64,000 nt of DNA, from assembly GCF_000284595.1 (NCBI RefSeq), contig NC_017671.1:186001-250000 (forward strand). The letters run 5' to 3'. Both the position numbers and the translations under genes were made by a program. Of the stretch, positions 29,034 through 36,744 are shown one piece after another; the stretch's first letter is position 1; every line of letters begins with the position of its first letter. Source of the DNA: Stenotrophomonas maltophilia D457. Its GTDB lineage: Bacteria; Pseudomonadota; Gammaproteobacteria; Xanthomonadales; Xanthomonadaceae. The notes beneath the pieces were generated by a model. That model was not told where the DNA came from. It did no database searches and was given only the letters and a program-made list of their open reading frames with translations.

Positions 29034-29067
29034 GTTACTTTTCTTTCCGCGCGGAAAGAAAAGTAAC
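29034..29067. repeat. 34-bp perfect palindrome
   Basis: GTTACTTTTCTTTCCGC is followed directly by its exact complement (17-bp arms, no spacer). It is AT-rich in the arms, unlike its surroundings, and lies 56 nt beyond the trmL stop codon, so it may act as a two-way terminator or be an interspersed repeat. Confidence 0.85.
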
Positions 29068-29122
29068 GCCCATGAACGCATGCGCGCGCTTCAGCAGTCG
29101 GGCGCAAGGGAGAAGCATGGCC

Positions 29123-29602
29123 TCACGCGCCGCCGGCAAACCCATGCTGCCGCCACGCCTCGTACATCACCACGGCAACGGTGTTGGAAAGATTGAGGCT
29201 GCGGTTGCCCGGCCGCATCGGCAGGCGCAGGCGGCGGCCATCCGGCAGCGCATCGAGCACGTCCTGCGGCAGGCCACGGCTTTCCGGGCCGAACAGGAAG
29301 GCATCGCCATCTTCGAACGCCACGCTGTCGTAGCGGACGCTGGCACGCGTACTCAGGGCGAACAACCGCTTCGGTGCGATCCGCGCCAGCGCGGTGTCCA
29401 GGTCGGGGTGCACCTGCAGGCGCGAGTACTCGTGGTAGTCCAGGCCGGCGCGCTTGAGCTGCTTGTCTTCCAGTGCGAAGCCGAGCGGCTCGACCAGGTG
29501 CAGCTGCGCGCCGGTGTTGGCGCAGAGCCGGATCACATTGCCCGTGTTGGGCGGGATTTCCGGTTGGAACAGGATTACGTGGAACTGGGGCGCGGCATTC
29601 AT
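29123..29602 (-). CDS. trmL: tRNA (cytidine/uridine-34) 2'-O-methyltransferase TrmL
   Basis: 159 residues, a full-length minimal SPOUT methyltransferase that modifies the wobble base of two leucine tRNAs. Motif 1 is FQPEIPPNTGNVIRLCANTG; motif 2 LFGPESRGLPQDVL; motif 3 (knot) RLPMRPGNRSLNLSNTVAVVMYEAWRQ. The start at 29602 gives the normal length; an upstream start at 29668 only adds Arg-rich residues. Confidence 0.95.
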   Translation of the reverse strand: MNAAPQFHVILFQPEIPPNTGNVIRLCANTGAQLHLVEPLGFALEDKQLKRAGLDYHEYSRLQVHPDLDTALARIAPKRLFALSTRASVRYDSVAFEDGDAFLFGPESRGLPQDVLDALPDGRRLRLPMRPGNRSLNLSNTVAVVMYEAWRQHGFAGGA

Positions 29603-29671
29603 CGGCGCAGTGTACCTGCGACGGCGGCCGCCTCTACGGCGCACGCCCTGCGCTGGGCAGGGCGGCACCGC

Positions 29672-30148
29672 TTACGGGCGCAGCAGGACCTGGGCGGTTT
29701 CGGTGGCCAGGGCCTGCAGGTCTGCAGCGCTCGGACGCACCTGCAGGGCCGGCAGGTTGACGATCACCTGGTTGGCGACGCTGGTGGCAGCGGCAGCCAG
29801 GGTCGCGGCGTAGCGCTGGGCTTCCAGTTCGGCGGCCAGGGCGACGCGCTGTTCCAGGCTCGGGCGCACTTCCACCGAAGCCAGGGTGGTGATCGGCATC
29901 GCGGCGGCGACCGGGGCGGCGACGTAGCCGTTGCGCTCGGCCAGCTGGTCGGCGCTCGGGCGCACTTCCACGGTGGCCAGGGTCGGGATGCCGCTGGCCT
30001 GTTCCCAGGCCTGCTGGGCCAGCTGGTCGGCGGCCGGGCGAACCTGCACGGTGGCCAGGGTCTTGATGGATTCGGAGGCCTGCACCGACGAAACAACCGC
30101 GGTGCCGGCGATCAGGGCGATGGCGATGGCAATGGTCTTGGCGTTCAT
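29672..30148 (-). CDS. Secreted protein with four VRPS-type repeats
   Basis: 158 residues. Signal peptide (IAIAIALIAGTAVVSSVQA), then four imperfect repeats about 30 residues apart: TLATVQVRPAADQLAQQA, TLATVEVRPSADQLAERN, TLASVEVRPSLEQRVALA and NLPALQVRPSAADLQALA. Each is a short beta-like stretch, Val-Arg-Pro-Ser/Ala, then a helix. No family recognised. The gene diverges from an M16 peptidase gene across about 415 bp holding GTGTCCG palindromes. Codon use is like its neighbours. Confidence 0.75.
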   Translation of the reverse strand: MNAKTIAIAIALIAGTAVVSSVQASESIKTLATVQVRPAADQLAQQAWEQASGIPTLATVEVRPSADQLAERNGYVAAPVAAAMPITTLASVEVRPSLEQRVALAAELEAQRYAATLAAAATSVANQVIVNLPALQVRPSAADLQALATETAQVLLRP

Positions 30149-30564
30149 GACGGGGCCTGTTTAGTGTTGGTGATCAGTGGTGTGGTAGTAAGGTAGTACA
30201 CCAATTCTGGGGACGCAAGAAGAATTTTCGATTTCCTGCATTTGTTCAGTCTTCAGTCAGCTTGAGTCTGAAGCCTTTCCTGGCGCAGGAAGTGCCAAGC
30301 AATCCCCGTGCCAACTTTTATTCATTGATTTACAAGGGTTTTTTATCAATCGAAAAGTGTCCGGTGGGCGGACACCTGTCCATTCGATGTGCCGCGGACA
30401 CTGTCCGGACGCCTTCAGCCGGCACATGTGACGGTTCACGCCCCCCGGCTGGGGCCGGGCCGGATGGCCTTCAGGGCAAACACCCCCAGTGACTGGCGAC
30501 CGATTCCTGCCGTTGCCTGCGCAGGCTAGGATCGGGATTCACCTATGTGACCAAGGATCCGGAT
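30149..30564. other. Divergent intergenic region
   Basis: No gene seen. The left part is AT-rich (30180-30355) and probably holds promoters; the right part has two GTGTCCG-based palindromes, listed separately. Confidence 0.6.
30357..30407. promoter_or_regulatory. Pair of GTGTCCG/CGGACAC palindromes, candidate operators
   Basis: GTGTCCG-GTGGG-CGGACAC at 30357-30375 (perfect 7-bp arms) and CGGACA-C-TGTCCG at 30395-30407 (perfect 6-bp arms) lie 20 bp apart, 158-208 bp upstream of the M16 peptidase start. The shared half-site suggests two binding sites for one dimeric regulator; alternatively, the first could form an RNA hairpin. Confidence 0.5.
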
Positions 30565-33414
30565 ATGTCTCTCGCCCTTCGCCCGCGCGCCGCATTGCTG
30601 GCCGTCGCCCTCAGCACCGCCCTGGGCACGCTTGCGCCCACCTCCGCGCTTGCCGCCAGGCCGGCGGCACCGGCCAAGGTCGATATCCCGTACGAGCAGT
30701 TCACCCTGCCCAACGGCCTGCGCGTGATCGTGCATACCGATCGCAAGGCGCCGATCGTCGCGGTCAACGTCTGGTACCACGTGGGCAGCAAGGATGAGCC
30801 GGCCGGCCGCACCGGCTTCGCGCACCTGTTCGAGCACCTGATGTTCCAGGGCAGCGAGAACCACGACGGCGAATTCTTCGAACCGTTCAAGCAGGTCGGT
30901 GCCACCAACCAGAACGGCACCACCAACACCGATCGCACCAACTACTTCGAGAACGTGCCGACCACCGCGCTGGACATGGCGCTGTGGATGGAGTCGGACC
31001 GCATGGGCCATCTGGTCGGTGCGATCGACCAGGCTGCGCTGGACGAGCAGCGCGGCGTGGTGCAGAACGAGAAGCGCCAGGGCGAGAACCAGCCCTACGG
31101 CCAGGCCTGGGACCAGATCAACAAGGCGCTGTATCCGGTTGGCCACCCGTACCACCACGGCGTGATCGGCTCGATGAACGATCTCAACGCGGCCTCGCTG
31201 GATGACGTGAAGACCTGGTTCCGCACCTGGTATGGCCCGAACAACGCGGTGCTGGTGCTGGCCGGCGACATCGATCTGGCCACCGCCAAGGAGAAGGTCG
31301 CCAGGTACTTCGGCAGCATCCCCGCTGGCCCGACCATGGCGCAGCCGGCGGTGAACGTGGCCAAGCGCAGTGCCGATACCCGCGAGACGATGACCGACAA
31401 GGTGCCGCAGGCGCGCATCTACCGCGCCTGGAACGTGCCGCAGGTCGGCACCGCCGACATCGACCAGTTGCAGCTGTTCTCCGAAGTGCTGGGCGGCGCC
31501 AAGTCCTCACGCCTGAGCCAGCGCCTGCAGCACCAGGACAAGCTGGTGGACAGCATCGGCTCGGGCCTGTCGACGTCGCAGCTGGGCTCCAACTTCGTGA
31601 TCGTGGCGACCGTCAAGCAGGGCCAGGACCCGGCCAAGGTCGAGAAGATCATCGACGAGGAACTGGACCGCCTGATCAAGCAGGGCCCGACCGCGGCCGA
31701 GCTGGAGCGCGCCAAGACCGGCGCCCGTGCCGGCTTCATCCGTGGCATCGAGCGCATCGGTGGCTTCGGCGGCAAGGCCGATGCGCTGGCCGAGTGCGCG
31801 GTGTTCACCGGCGACCCGGGTTGCTTCCGCACCTCGCTGGCCAACATCGAGAAGGCCAGTGCCGCCGATCTGAGCCGCCTGGGCGCACAGTGGCTGGACA
31901 AGGGCAGCCACACCCTGGTGATCGCACCGGGTGAGCGCGTGGCGCTGAAGGAAGAACCGAGCCAGACGCCGAAGCCGTTCACCGTGCCGGCGGTGGACCC
32001 GAAGTACAGCACCCTGCCGGAACAGGTGGACCGCAAGGCCGGCGTGCCGCAGACCCGCGAGTTCCCGCAGCTGAAGTTCCCGGCACTGCAGCGCGCCACG
32101 CTGAAGAACGGCACCCAGGTGATCCTGGCCGAACGCCACGAGATTCCGGTGGTGCAGTTCAGCTACCAGTTCCCGGGCGGCTTCAGCGCCGACCAGGGTC
32201 GCAAGCCCGGCACCGCCAACTTCACCATGAGCCTGATGACCGAAGGCGCCGGCAAGCTCGGTTCGCTGGCCTTCGCCGACGCCGCCGACGCACTGGGCGC
32301 CAGCCTGGATGCCTCGGCCGGCCTGGACTCGATGAGCGTGGACCTGTCGGCGCTGAAGGAAAACCTGGCACCGTCGCTGGCGCTGTACCGCGACCTGCTG
32401 CGCGAACCGCGTTTCGAGCAGGGCGAGATCGACCGGGTCAAGGCGACCTGGATCGCCGGCATCCAGCAGGAGAAGGTGAACCCGGGTGCGGTGGCCATGC
32501 GCGTGCTGCCGCCGCTGCTGTACGGCAAGGGCCACCCGTACGCCATCCCGTTCACCGGCAGCGGCGACGAGGCGGCGATCAACGGCCTCACCCGCGAAGA
32601 TCTGGTTGATTTCCACCACGACTGGCTGCGCCCGCAGAATGGCACCCTGATCGTGGTCGGTGACACCACCCTGGCCGAGATCGTGCCGCTGCTGGACAAG
32701 CAGCTGGGTGACTGGAAGGCGACCGGCGAGGCGCCGCAGGTGAAGGCGGCCACCGATGTCGCGCTGCCGAAGGGCCCGCGCGTGTTCCTGATCGACCAGC
32801 CGGGTGCGGTGCAGGCCAACCTGTTCGCCGGCCAGGTGGTGGCGCCGTCCAGCGCCGCCAGTTCGACCCGCTTCGACATTGCCAACGGCGTGATCGGCGG
32901 CGACTTCACCTCGCGCCTGAACATGAACCTGCGCGAGGACAAGCACTGGTCGTACGGCGCGCGCAGCAGCGCGACCAGTTCGGTGGGCCAGCGCCCGTGG
33001 ATGGCCAGTGCGCCGGTGCAGATCGACAAGACCGGCCCGGCACTGGCGGAAATGCGCAAGGAGATCGCCGCATTCGCCGACGGCAGCAAGCCGGCCACCG
33101 CTGCCGAAGTCAACCGCATCCGCAACATCCAGACCCTCAGCCTGCCCGGTGCCTACGAGACCGCCAGTGCCGTGGCCGCGACCATCGGTTCGATCGTGCA
33201 GTTCAAGCGCCCGGACGACTATGTGCTGCGTCGCAAGGCCGAGATCGAAGCGATGACCCCGGCGCAGGTGCAGCAGGCCGCTGCCGAGATCAAGCCGCAG
33301 GCCCTGACCTGGGTGGTGGTGGGCGATCTCAAGCAGACCGAAGCGGCCGTGCGCGCGCTGAACCTGGGCGAGGTGACGGTGATCGACGCCGAGGGCAACC
33401 CGGTCAAGAAATAA
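30565..33414 (+). CDS. Two-domain M16 zinc metallopeptidase (insulinase/pitrilysin family)
   Basis: 949 residues with a signal peptide (LLAVALSTALGTLAPTSALA), so probably periplasmic. The N-terminal half has the inverted zinc motif HLFEH at residues 87-91 (GFAHLFEHLMFQGSENH) and the downstream Glu in LDEQRGVVQNEKRQG. The C-terminal half, from about residue 510, repeats the fold without the zinc motif (FSYQFPGGFSADQGRKPG). AGGA precedes the ATG. Monocistronic, followed by a hairpin at 33425. Confidence 0.93.
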   Translation: MSLALRPRAALLAVALSTALGTLAPTSALAARPAAPAKVDIPYEQFTLPNGLRVIVHTDRKAPIVAVNVWYHVGSKDEPAGRTGFAHLFEHLMFQGSENHDGEFFEPFKQVGATNQNGTTNTDRTNYFENVPTTALDMALWMESDRMGHLVGAIDQAALDEQRGVVQNEKRQGENQPYGQAWDQINKALYPVGHPYHHGVIGSMNDLNAASLDDVKTWFRTWYGPNNAVLVLAGDIDLATAKEKVARYFGSIPAGPTMAQPAVNVAKRSADTRETMTDKVPQARIYRAWNVPQVGTADIDQLQLFSEVLGGAKSSRLSQRLQHQDKLVDSIGSGLSTSQLGSNFVIVATVKQGQDPAKVEKIIDEELDRLIKQGPTAAELERAKTGARAGFIRGIERIGGFGGKADALAECAVFTGDPGCFRTSLANIEKASAADLSRLGAQWLDKGSHTLVIAPGERVALKEEPSQTPKPFTVPAVDPKYSTLPEQVDRKAGVPQTREFPQLKFPALQRATLKNGTQVILAERHEIPVVQFSYQFPGGFSADQGRKPGTANFTMSLMTEGAGKLGSLAFADAADALGASLDASAGLDSMSVDLSALKENLAPSLALYRDLLREPRFEQGEIDRVKATWIAGIQQEKVNPGAVAMRVLPPLLYGKGHPYAIPFTGSGDEAAINGLTREDLVDFHHDWLRPQNGTLIVVGDTTLAEIVPLLDKQLGDWKATGEAPQVKAATDVALPKGPRVFLIDQPGAVQANLFAGQVVAPSSAASSTRFDIANGVIGGDFTSRLNMNLREDKHWSYGARSSATSSVGQRPWMASAPVQIDKTGPALAEMRKEIAAFADGSKPATAAEVNRIRNIQTLSLPGAYETASAVAATIGSIVQFKRPDDYVLRRKAEIEAMTPAQVQQAAAEIKPQALTWVVVGDLKQTEAAVRALNLGEVTVIDAEGNPVKK

Positions 33415-33424
33415 GGCACGACCC

Positions 33425-33443
33425 GGCCCGCCTGTGGCGGGCC
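33425..33443 (+). terminator. Terminator-like hairpin after the M16 peptidase
   Basis: Perfect 8-bp stem GGCCCGCC / GGCGGGCC with a TGT loop, 10 nt after the stop codon. No T-tract. Confidence 0.55.
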
Positions 33444-33453
33444 GGCTCCCCCG

Positions 33454-33476
33454 GTAGTGCCGGCCGCTGGCCGGCA
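33454..33476 (+). repeat. SMAG/REP element
   Basis: GTAG head plus TGCCGGCC / GGCCGGCA palindrome, the most common SMAG form in this window. Confidence 0.9.
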
Positions 33477-33485
33477 AACCCTTAA

Positions 33486-33554
33486 GGGGTCGGAGCCCCC
33501 TGCGGGGGATCCGGACCCCTCTGCCGACCTGGGGTCGGATCCCCCGCAGGGGGC
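33486..33554. repeat. GC-rich long hairpin related to the GGGGTCAGATCC family
   Basis: Inverted arms at 33496-33519 and 33531-33553 (CCCCCTGCGGGGGATCC...GACCCC) pair over 23 bp with one bulge and an 11-nt loop. GGGGTCGGA heads both halves, linking it to the palindromes at 14330, 40980, 47513 and 56700. Confidence 0.7.
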
Positions 33555-33628
33555 CCTGCCCCCGGCCCGGCTACCCCCGATTCAGGCTGTTCAGGCAGAA
33601 TCGCCCCATACCCTTCCAGGATCTGCCC

Positions 33629-33946
33629 ATGCGCGTTCTGCTGCTTTCCTCTCTGCTGCTCACCGTCACTGCCTGTACCTGGGTGCCGATCGAACCGGCC
33701 GGCAAGGCGACCCGCGTGTTGCCGGCAGGTCCGGTTCCGGCCGGCTGCATCGCCAAGGGCGAGGTGGTGGTCACCGTGAAGAGCAAGGTCGGCTTCTACA
33801 ACCGCAACCCGCTGCGCGTGCAGGAAGAGCTGGAAACCCTGGCCCGCAACGAGGCCCCGAGTGCCGGCGCCAACGCCGTACAGGCCGCTGCCGCGCCCGC
33901 CGATGGCAGCCAGCGGTTCGCCGCGTTCCAGTGCCCGCCGCGCTGA
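33629..33946 (+). CDS. DUF4156 lipoprotein
   Basis: 105 residues. The signal LLLSSLLLTVTAC puts the lipid Cys at residue 16; the mature part CTWVPIEPAGKATRVLP, a central GCIAKGEVVVTVKSKVGFYNRN and the end LARNEAPSAGANAVQAAAA match the DUF4156 family, proteins of unknown function. Two further Cys (PAGCIAK, FQCPPR) could pair. Monocistronic. Confidence 0.85.
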   Translation: MRVLLLSSLLLTVTACTWVPIEPAGKATRVLPAGPVPAGCIAKGEVVVTVKSKVGFYNRNPLRVQEELETLARNEAPSAGANAVQAAAAPADGSQRFAAFQCPPR

Positions 33947-34049
33947 ACGCTTCACCATACGGCCAAGCCTGAATTCGTAAAGATGCGGTGAAGGCCCCGG
34001 GGGTTATAGAATAGCGCCCCCTTTTGCCTGAGCCTTGGCGCTAACCTCG

Positions 34050-35066
34050 ATGCTCTTCAAGAATGTCTCGATCGCCGGCCTGGCACACGTTGATGCGCCG
34101 CATACGCTGACGACCAAGGAAATCAACGAGCGGCTGCAGCCGACGTTGGATCGCCTCGGTATCCGCACCGACGTGCTCGGCGATATCGCCGGCATCCATG
34201 CCCGCCGCCTGTGGGACAACGGCGTGCTGGCGTCCGATGCCGCCACCATGGCCGGCCGCAAGGCGCTGGAAGACGCAGGCATCGATGCGACGCAGGTCGG
34301 CCTGCTGGTCAACACCTCGGTCAGCCGCGACTACCTGGAGCCGTCCACCGCCTCGATCGTGTCGGGCAACCTCGGCGTCAGCGACGAGTGCATGACCTTC
34401 GACGTCGCCAATGCCTGCCTGGCCTTCATCAACGGCATGGATATCGCGGCGCGCATGATCGAGCGTGGCGACATCGACTACGCGCTGGTGGTGGATGGCG
34501 AGACCGCCAACCTGGTGTACGAGAAGACCCTGGAGCGCATGACCGCCCCGGACGTCACCGCCGACGACTTCCGCAACGAGCTGGCCGCCCTGACCACCGG
34601 TTCGGGCGCCGCCGCGATGGTGATGGCGCGCTCGGAACTGGTGCCGGATGCACCCCGCTACAAGGGTGGCGTGACCCGTTCGGCCACCGAGTGGAACCAG
34701 CTGTGCCTGGGCAATCTGGACCGCATGGTCACCGATACCCGCCTGCTGCTGATCGAAGGCATCAAGCTGGCCCAGAAGACCTTCACCGCCGCCAAGATCG
34801 CCTTGGGCTGGGCCGTGGAAGAGCTGGACCAGTTCGTGATCCACCAGGTCAGCCAGCCGCACACCGCTGCGTTCATCAAGAACTTCGGCATCGACCCGAA
34901 GAAGGTCATGACCATCTTCGGCGAGCACGGCAACATCGGCCCGGCCTCGGTGCCGATCGTGCTGAGCAAGCTCAAGCAGCTGGGCAAGCTGAAGAAGGGC
35001 GATCGCATTGCACTTCTGGGCATTGGTTCCGGCCTGAACTGCTCGATGGCCGAAGTGGTCTGGTAA
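34050..35066 (+). CDS. oleA: OleA, thiolase-like acyl-CoA condensing enzyme
   Basis: 338 residues. First step of long-chain olefin synthesis: head-to-head Claisen condensation of two fatty acyl-CoAs to a 2-alkyl-3-ketoacid. Catalytic triad of the family is visible: Cys123 in VANACLAFING, His265 in FVIHQVSQPH and Asn in GEHGNIGPAS; Glu97 is in DYLEPSTASI. In published X. campestris work these residues carry numbers 20 higher. The ATG at 34050 was chosen over an upstream TTG. oleB follows after a REP element. Confidence 0.95.
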   Translation: MLFKNVSIAGLAHVDAPHTLTTKEINERLQPTLDRLGIRTDVLGDIAGIHARRLWDNGVLASDAATMAGRKALEDAGIDATQVGLLVNTSVSRDYLEPSTASIVSGNLGVSDECMTFDVANACLAFINGMDIAARMIERGDIDYALVVDGETANLVYEKTLERMTAPDVTADDFRNELAALTTGSGAAAMVMARSELVPDAPRYKGGVTRSATEWNQLCLGNLDRMVTDTRLLLIEGIKLAQKTFTAAKIALGWAVEELDQFVIHQVSQPHTAAFIKNFGIDPKKVMTIFGEHGNIGPASVPIVLSKLKQLGKLKKGDRIALLGIGSGLNCSMAEVVW

Positions 35067-35088
35067 GCAGCCCCCTGCCCGACCTCCT

Positions 35089-35112
35089 GTAGAGCCGAGC
35101 CATGCTCGGCTC
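35089..35112 (+). repeat. SMAG/REP element with degenerate partner
   Basis: GTAG + AGCCGAG, CCATG, CTCGGCT between oleA and oleB. A related AGCCGAGCAT...GGCT palindrome without a GTAG head lies at 35152-35172 in the other orientation. Confidence 0.85.
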
Positions 35113-35206
35113 ACGCGCGCAGCGCGGCTCTTCCGCAGCGGACCGGAGAGCAGCCGAGCATCGGTTCGGCTCCACATTGCGCCGCGACTCTCCCTAGGTG
35201 CTCCGC

Positions 35207-36097
35207 ATGCGCGATCTTCCCGGTTACCCCGCCCACCCGCAGCGCTTCGAGGTTCGCCCCGGCCTGTCGATGAACTATCTCGACGAAGGCCCGCGCGATG
35301 GCGAAGTGGTGGTGATGGTGCATGGCAACCCGTCGTGGAGCTATTACTGGCGCACGCTGGTGGCCGGCCTGTCGGACACATACCGCTGCATCGTGCCGGA
35401 CCACATCGGCATGGGCCTGTCGGACAAGCCCGATGACAGCCGCTACGAGTACACGCTGCAGTCGCGCGTTGACGACCTCGATGCGCTGCTGAAGCACCTG
35501 GGCATCACCGGCCCGGTGACCCTGGCGGTGCACGACTGGGGCGGCATGATCGGTTTCGGCTGGGCGCTGTCGCACCACGACCAGGTCAAGCGCCTGGTGG
35601 TGCTCAATACCGCCGCGTTCCCGATGCCGGCGGCGAAGACGATGCCGTGGCAGATCGCGCTGGGCCGCCACTGGAAGATCGGCGAGTGGATCATCCGCAG
35701 CTTCAATGCGTTCTCGTCCGGTGCCTCGTGGCTGGGCGTGGAGCGGAAGATGCCGGCCGACGTGCGCCGCGCCTACGTGTCGCCGTACAACAGCTGGGCC
35801 AACCGCATCAGCACCATCCGTTTCATGCAGGACATCCCGCTGTCGCCGGCCGACAAGGCCTGGTCGCTGCTGGAGCGGGCCGGCAAGGCGCTGCCGTCGT
35901 TCGCCGACCGACCGGCCTTCCTCGGCTGGGGCCTGCGCGACTTCGTGTTCGACCACCACTTCCTGAAGGGCTTCCAGGCCGCGTTGCCGCAGGCCCAGGT
36001 GCATGCCTTCGAGGACGCCGGGCACTACGTGCTGGAAGACAAGCACGAAGTGCTGGTGCCGGAGATCCGCGCTTTTCTGGACAAGAACCCGATCTGA
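35207..36097 (+). CDS. oleB: OleB, beta-lactone decarboxylase
   Basis: 296 residues, alpha/beta-hydrolase of the haloalkane-dehalogenase type. In the ole pathway it releases carbon dioxide from the beta-lactone to give the cis-olefin. The nucleophile Asp is at about residue 110 in AVHDWGGMIGFGW; the oxyanion region is MVHGNPSWSYYWR; the His is in DAGHYVLEDK. A GTG start at 35198 is possible. The gene lies 140 nt after oleA, separated by REP-type sequence. Confidence 0.94.
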   Translation: MRDLPGYPAHPQRFEVRPGLSMNYLDEGPRDGEVVVMVHGNPSWSYYWRTLVAGLSDTYRCIVPDHIGMGLSDKPDDSRYEYTLQSRVDDLDALLKHLGITGPVTLAVHDWGGMIGFGWALSHHDQVKRLVVLNTAAFPMPAAKTMPWQIALGRHWKIGEWIIRSFNAFSSGASWLGVERKMPADVRRAYVSPYNSWANRISTIRFMQDIPLSPADKAWSLLERAGKALPSFADRPAFLGWGLRDFVFDHHFLKGFQAALPQAQVHAFEDAGHYVLEDKHEVLVPEIRAFLDKNPI

Positions 36098-36099
36098 TC

Positions 36100-36169
36100 G
36101 GTGTGCCGACCAACGGTCGGCACCCACCCCTTCCTCTTCCGGTGGGTGCCGACCGTTGGTCGGCACACC
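36100..36169. repeat. 29-bp perfect inverted repeat made of two REP-like units
   Basis: Arms at 36100-36128 and 36141-36169 are exact complements around a 12-nt pyrimidine loop. Each arm is itself a palindrome (GCCGACC/GGTCGGC), as in GTGG-type SMAG variants. It starts 3 nt after the oleB stop. Confidence 0.9.
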
Positions 36170-36186
36170 CGAAGGGTTCATGAGGT

Positions 36187-36209
36187 TGCCGGCCAGCGGC
36201 CGGCACTAC
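36187..36209 (-). repeat. SMAG/REP element touching a stop codon
   Basis: GTAG + TGCCGGCC/GGCCGGCA on the minus strand. Its GTAG follows, and overlaps by one base, the TAG stop of the YkgJ-type gene (sequence ...TAGTAGTGCC). Confidence 0.88.
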
Positions 36210-36640
36210 TACGCCGCGACCGGTGCCTGCGGCGGTGAGGACGGGCTGTTGCCGTTGTCGTCCGGGTGATCGTCGTCATTGTCGGCGTCATCGCGCCAGC
36301 GCCAGTCGGCCAGCGTCAGCGGGTCCAGGCCGTAGGCGATGCGTGCCTTGTCGCACTGCGGGCTGGCCTTGCCGTACTCCCACGATGCATCCACCTCACG
36401 GCACACGCTGGGCCGGTTGGGGTGGATGGTGCAGCGTGAGTACACGCCGATCTGCGCGTCCAGCGCCACGCAGCGCACCGGCTTGGAGTGGGTGCCGCGC
36501 ATGCACAGGCGGTGCGGGTCCAGCACCTCGGTCAGCTGGTGCGGTACGCCGCCGGGGGTGACCTCGTCCGATTCCATCCAGTGGAAGGCCACGCGGTATT
36601 GGGTGCAGCAGGCGCCGCAGGTCATGCAGGGATGTTGCAT
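36209..36640 (-). CDS. YkgJ-family cysteine cluster protein
   Basis: 143 residues. Cys cluster typical of the family: HPCMTCGACCTQYRVAF at the N-terminus, then LCMRGTHSKPVRCVALD, YSRCTIHPNRPSVCREVD and PQCDKARIAYGL. Such proteins are thought to bind zinc or iron; none has a settled function. The tail is Asp/Asn/Pro-rich. It lies antisense between oleB and oleC, breaking the ole cluster into two transcription units. Confidence 0.88.
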   Translation of the reverse strand: MQHPCMTCGACCTQYRVAFHWMESDEVTPGGVPHQLTEVLDPHRLCMRGTHSKPVRCVALDAQIGVYSRCTIHPNRPSVCREVDASWEYGKASPQCDKARIAYGLDPLTLADWRWRDDADNDDDHPDDNGNSPSSPPQAPVAA

Positions 36641-36744
36641 GGGCAAGCCGCCTCGGGCGGCAGTCGGAATCAGGAACGAGGGTGCGGATTTTCCACGAAG
36701 TGGGCCGCCGCGCAAGAAATTCCGTAAGCGGCGACAATGAACGG

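Larger units (their letters stand above)
28823..29122. other. Intergenic repeat-bearing stretch
   Basis: No gene seen. It contains a minus-strand SMAG element at 28841-28863 (GTAG + ATCCACG/CGTGGAT) and a 34-bp perfect palindrome at 29034-29067. The open frames here translate to low-complexity Arg-rich text and were not accepted. Confidence 0.7.

Noticed and set aside
28860..29081. Small open frames around the 34-bp palindrome
   Set aside because: Their peptides (such as FFPRGKKSN repeats) come from the palindrome itself, with no ribosome site.
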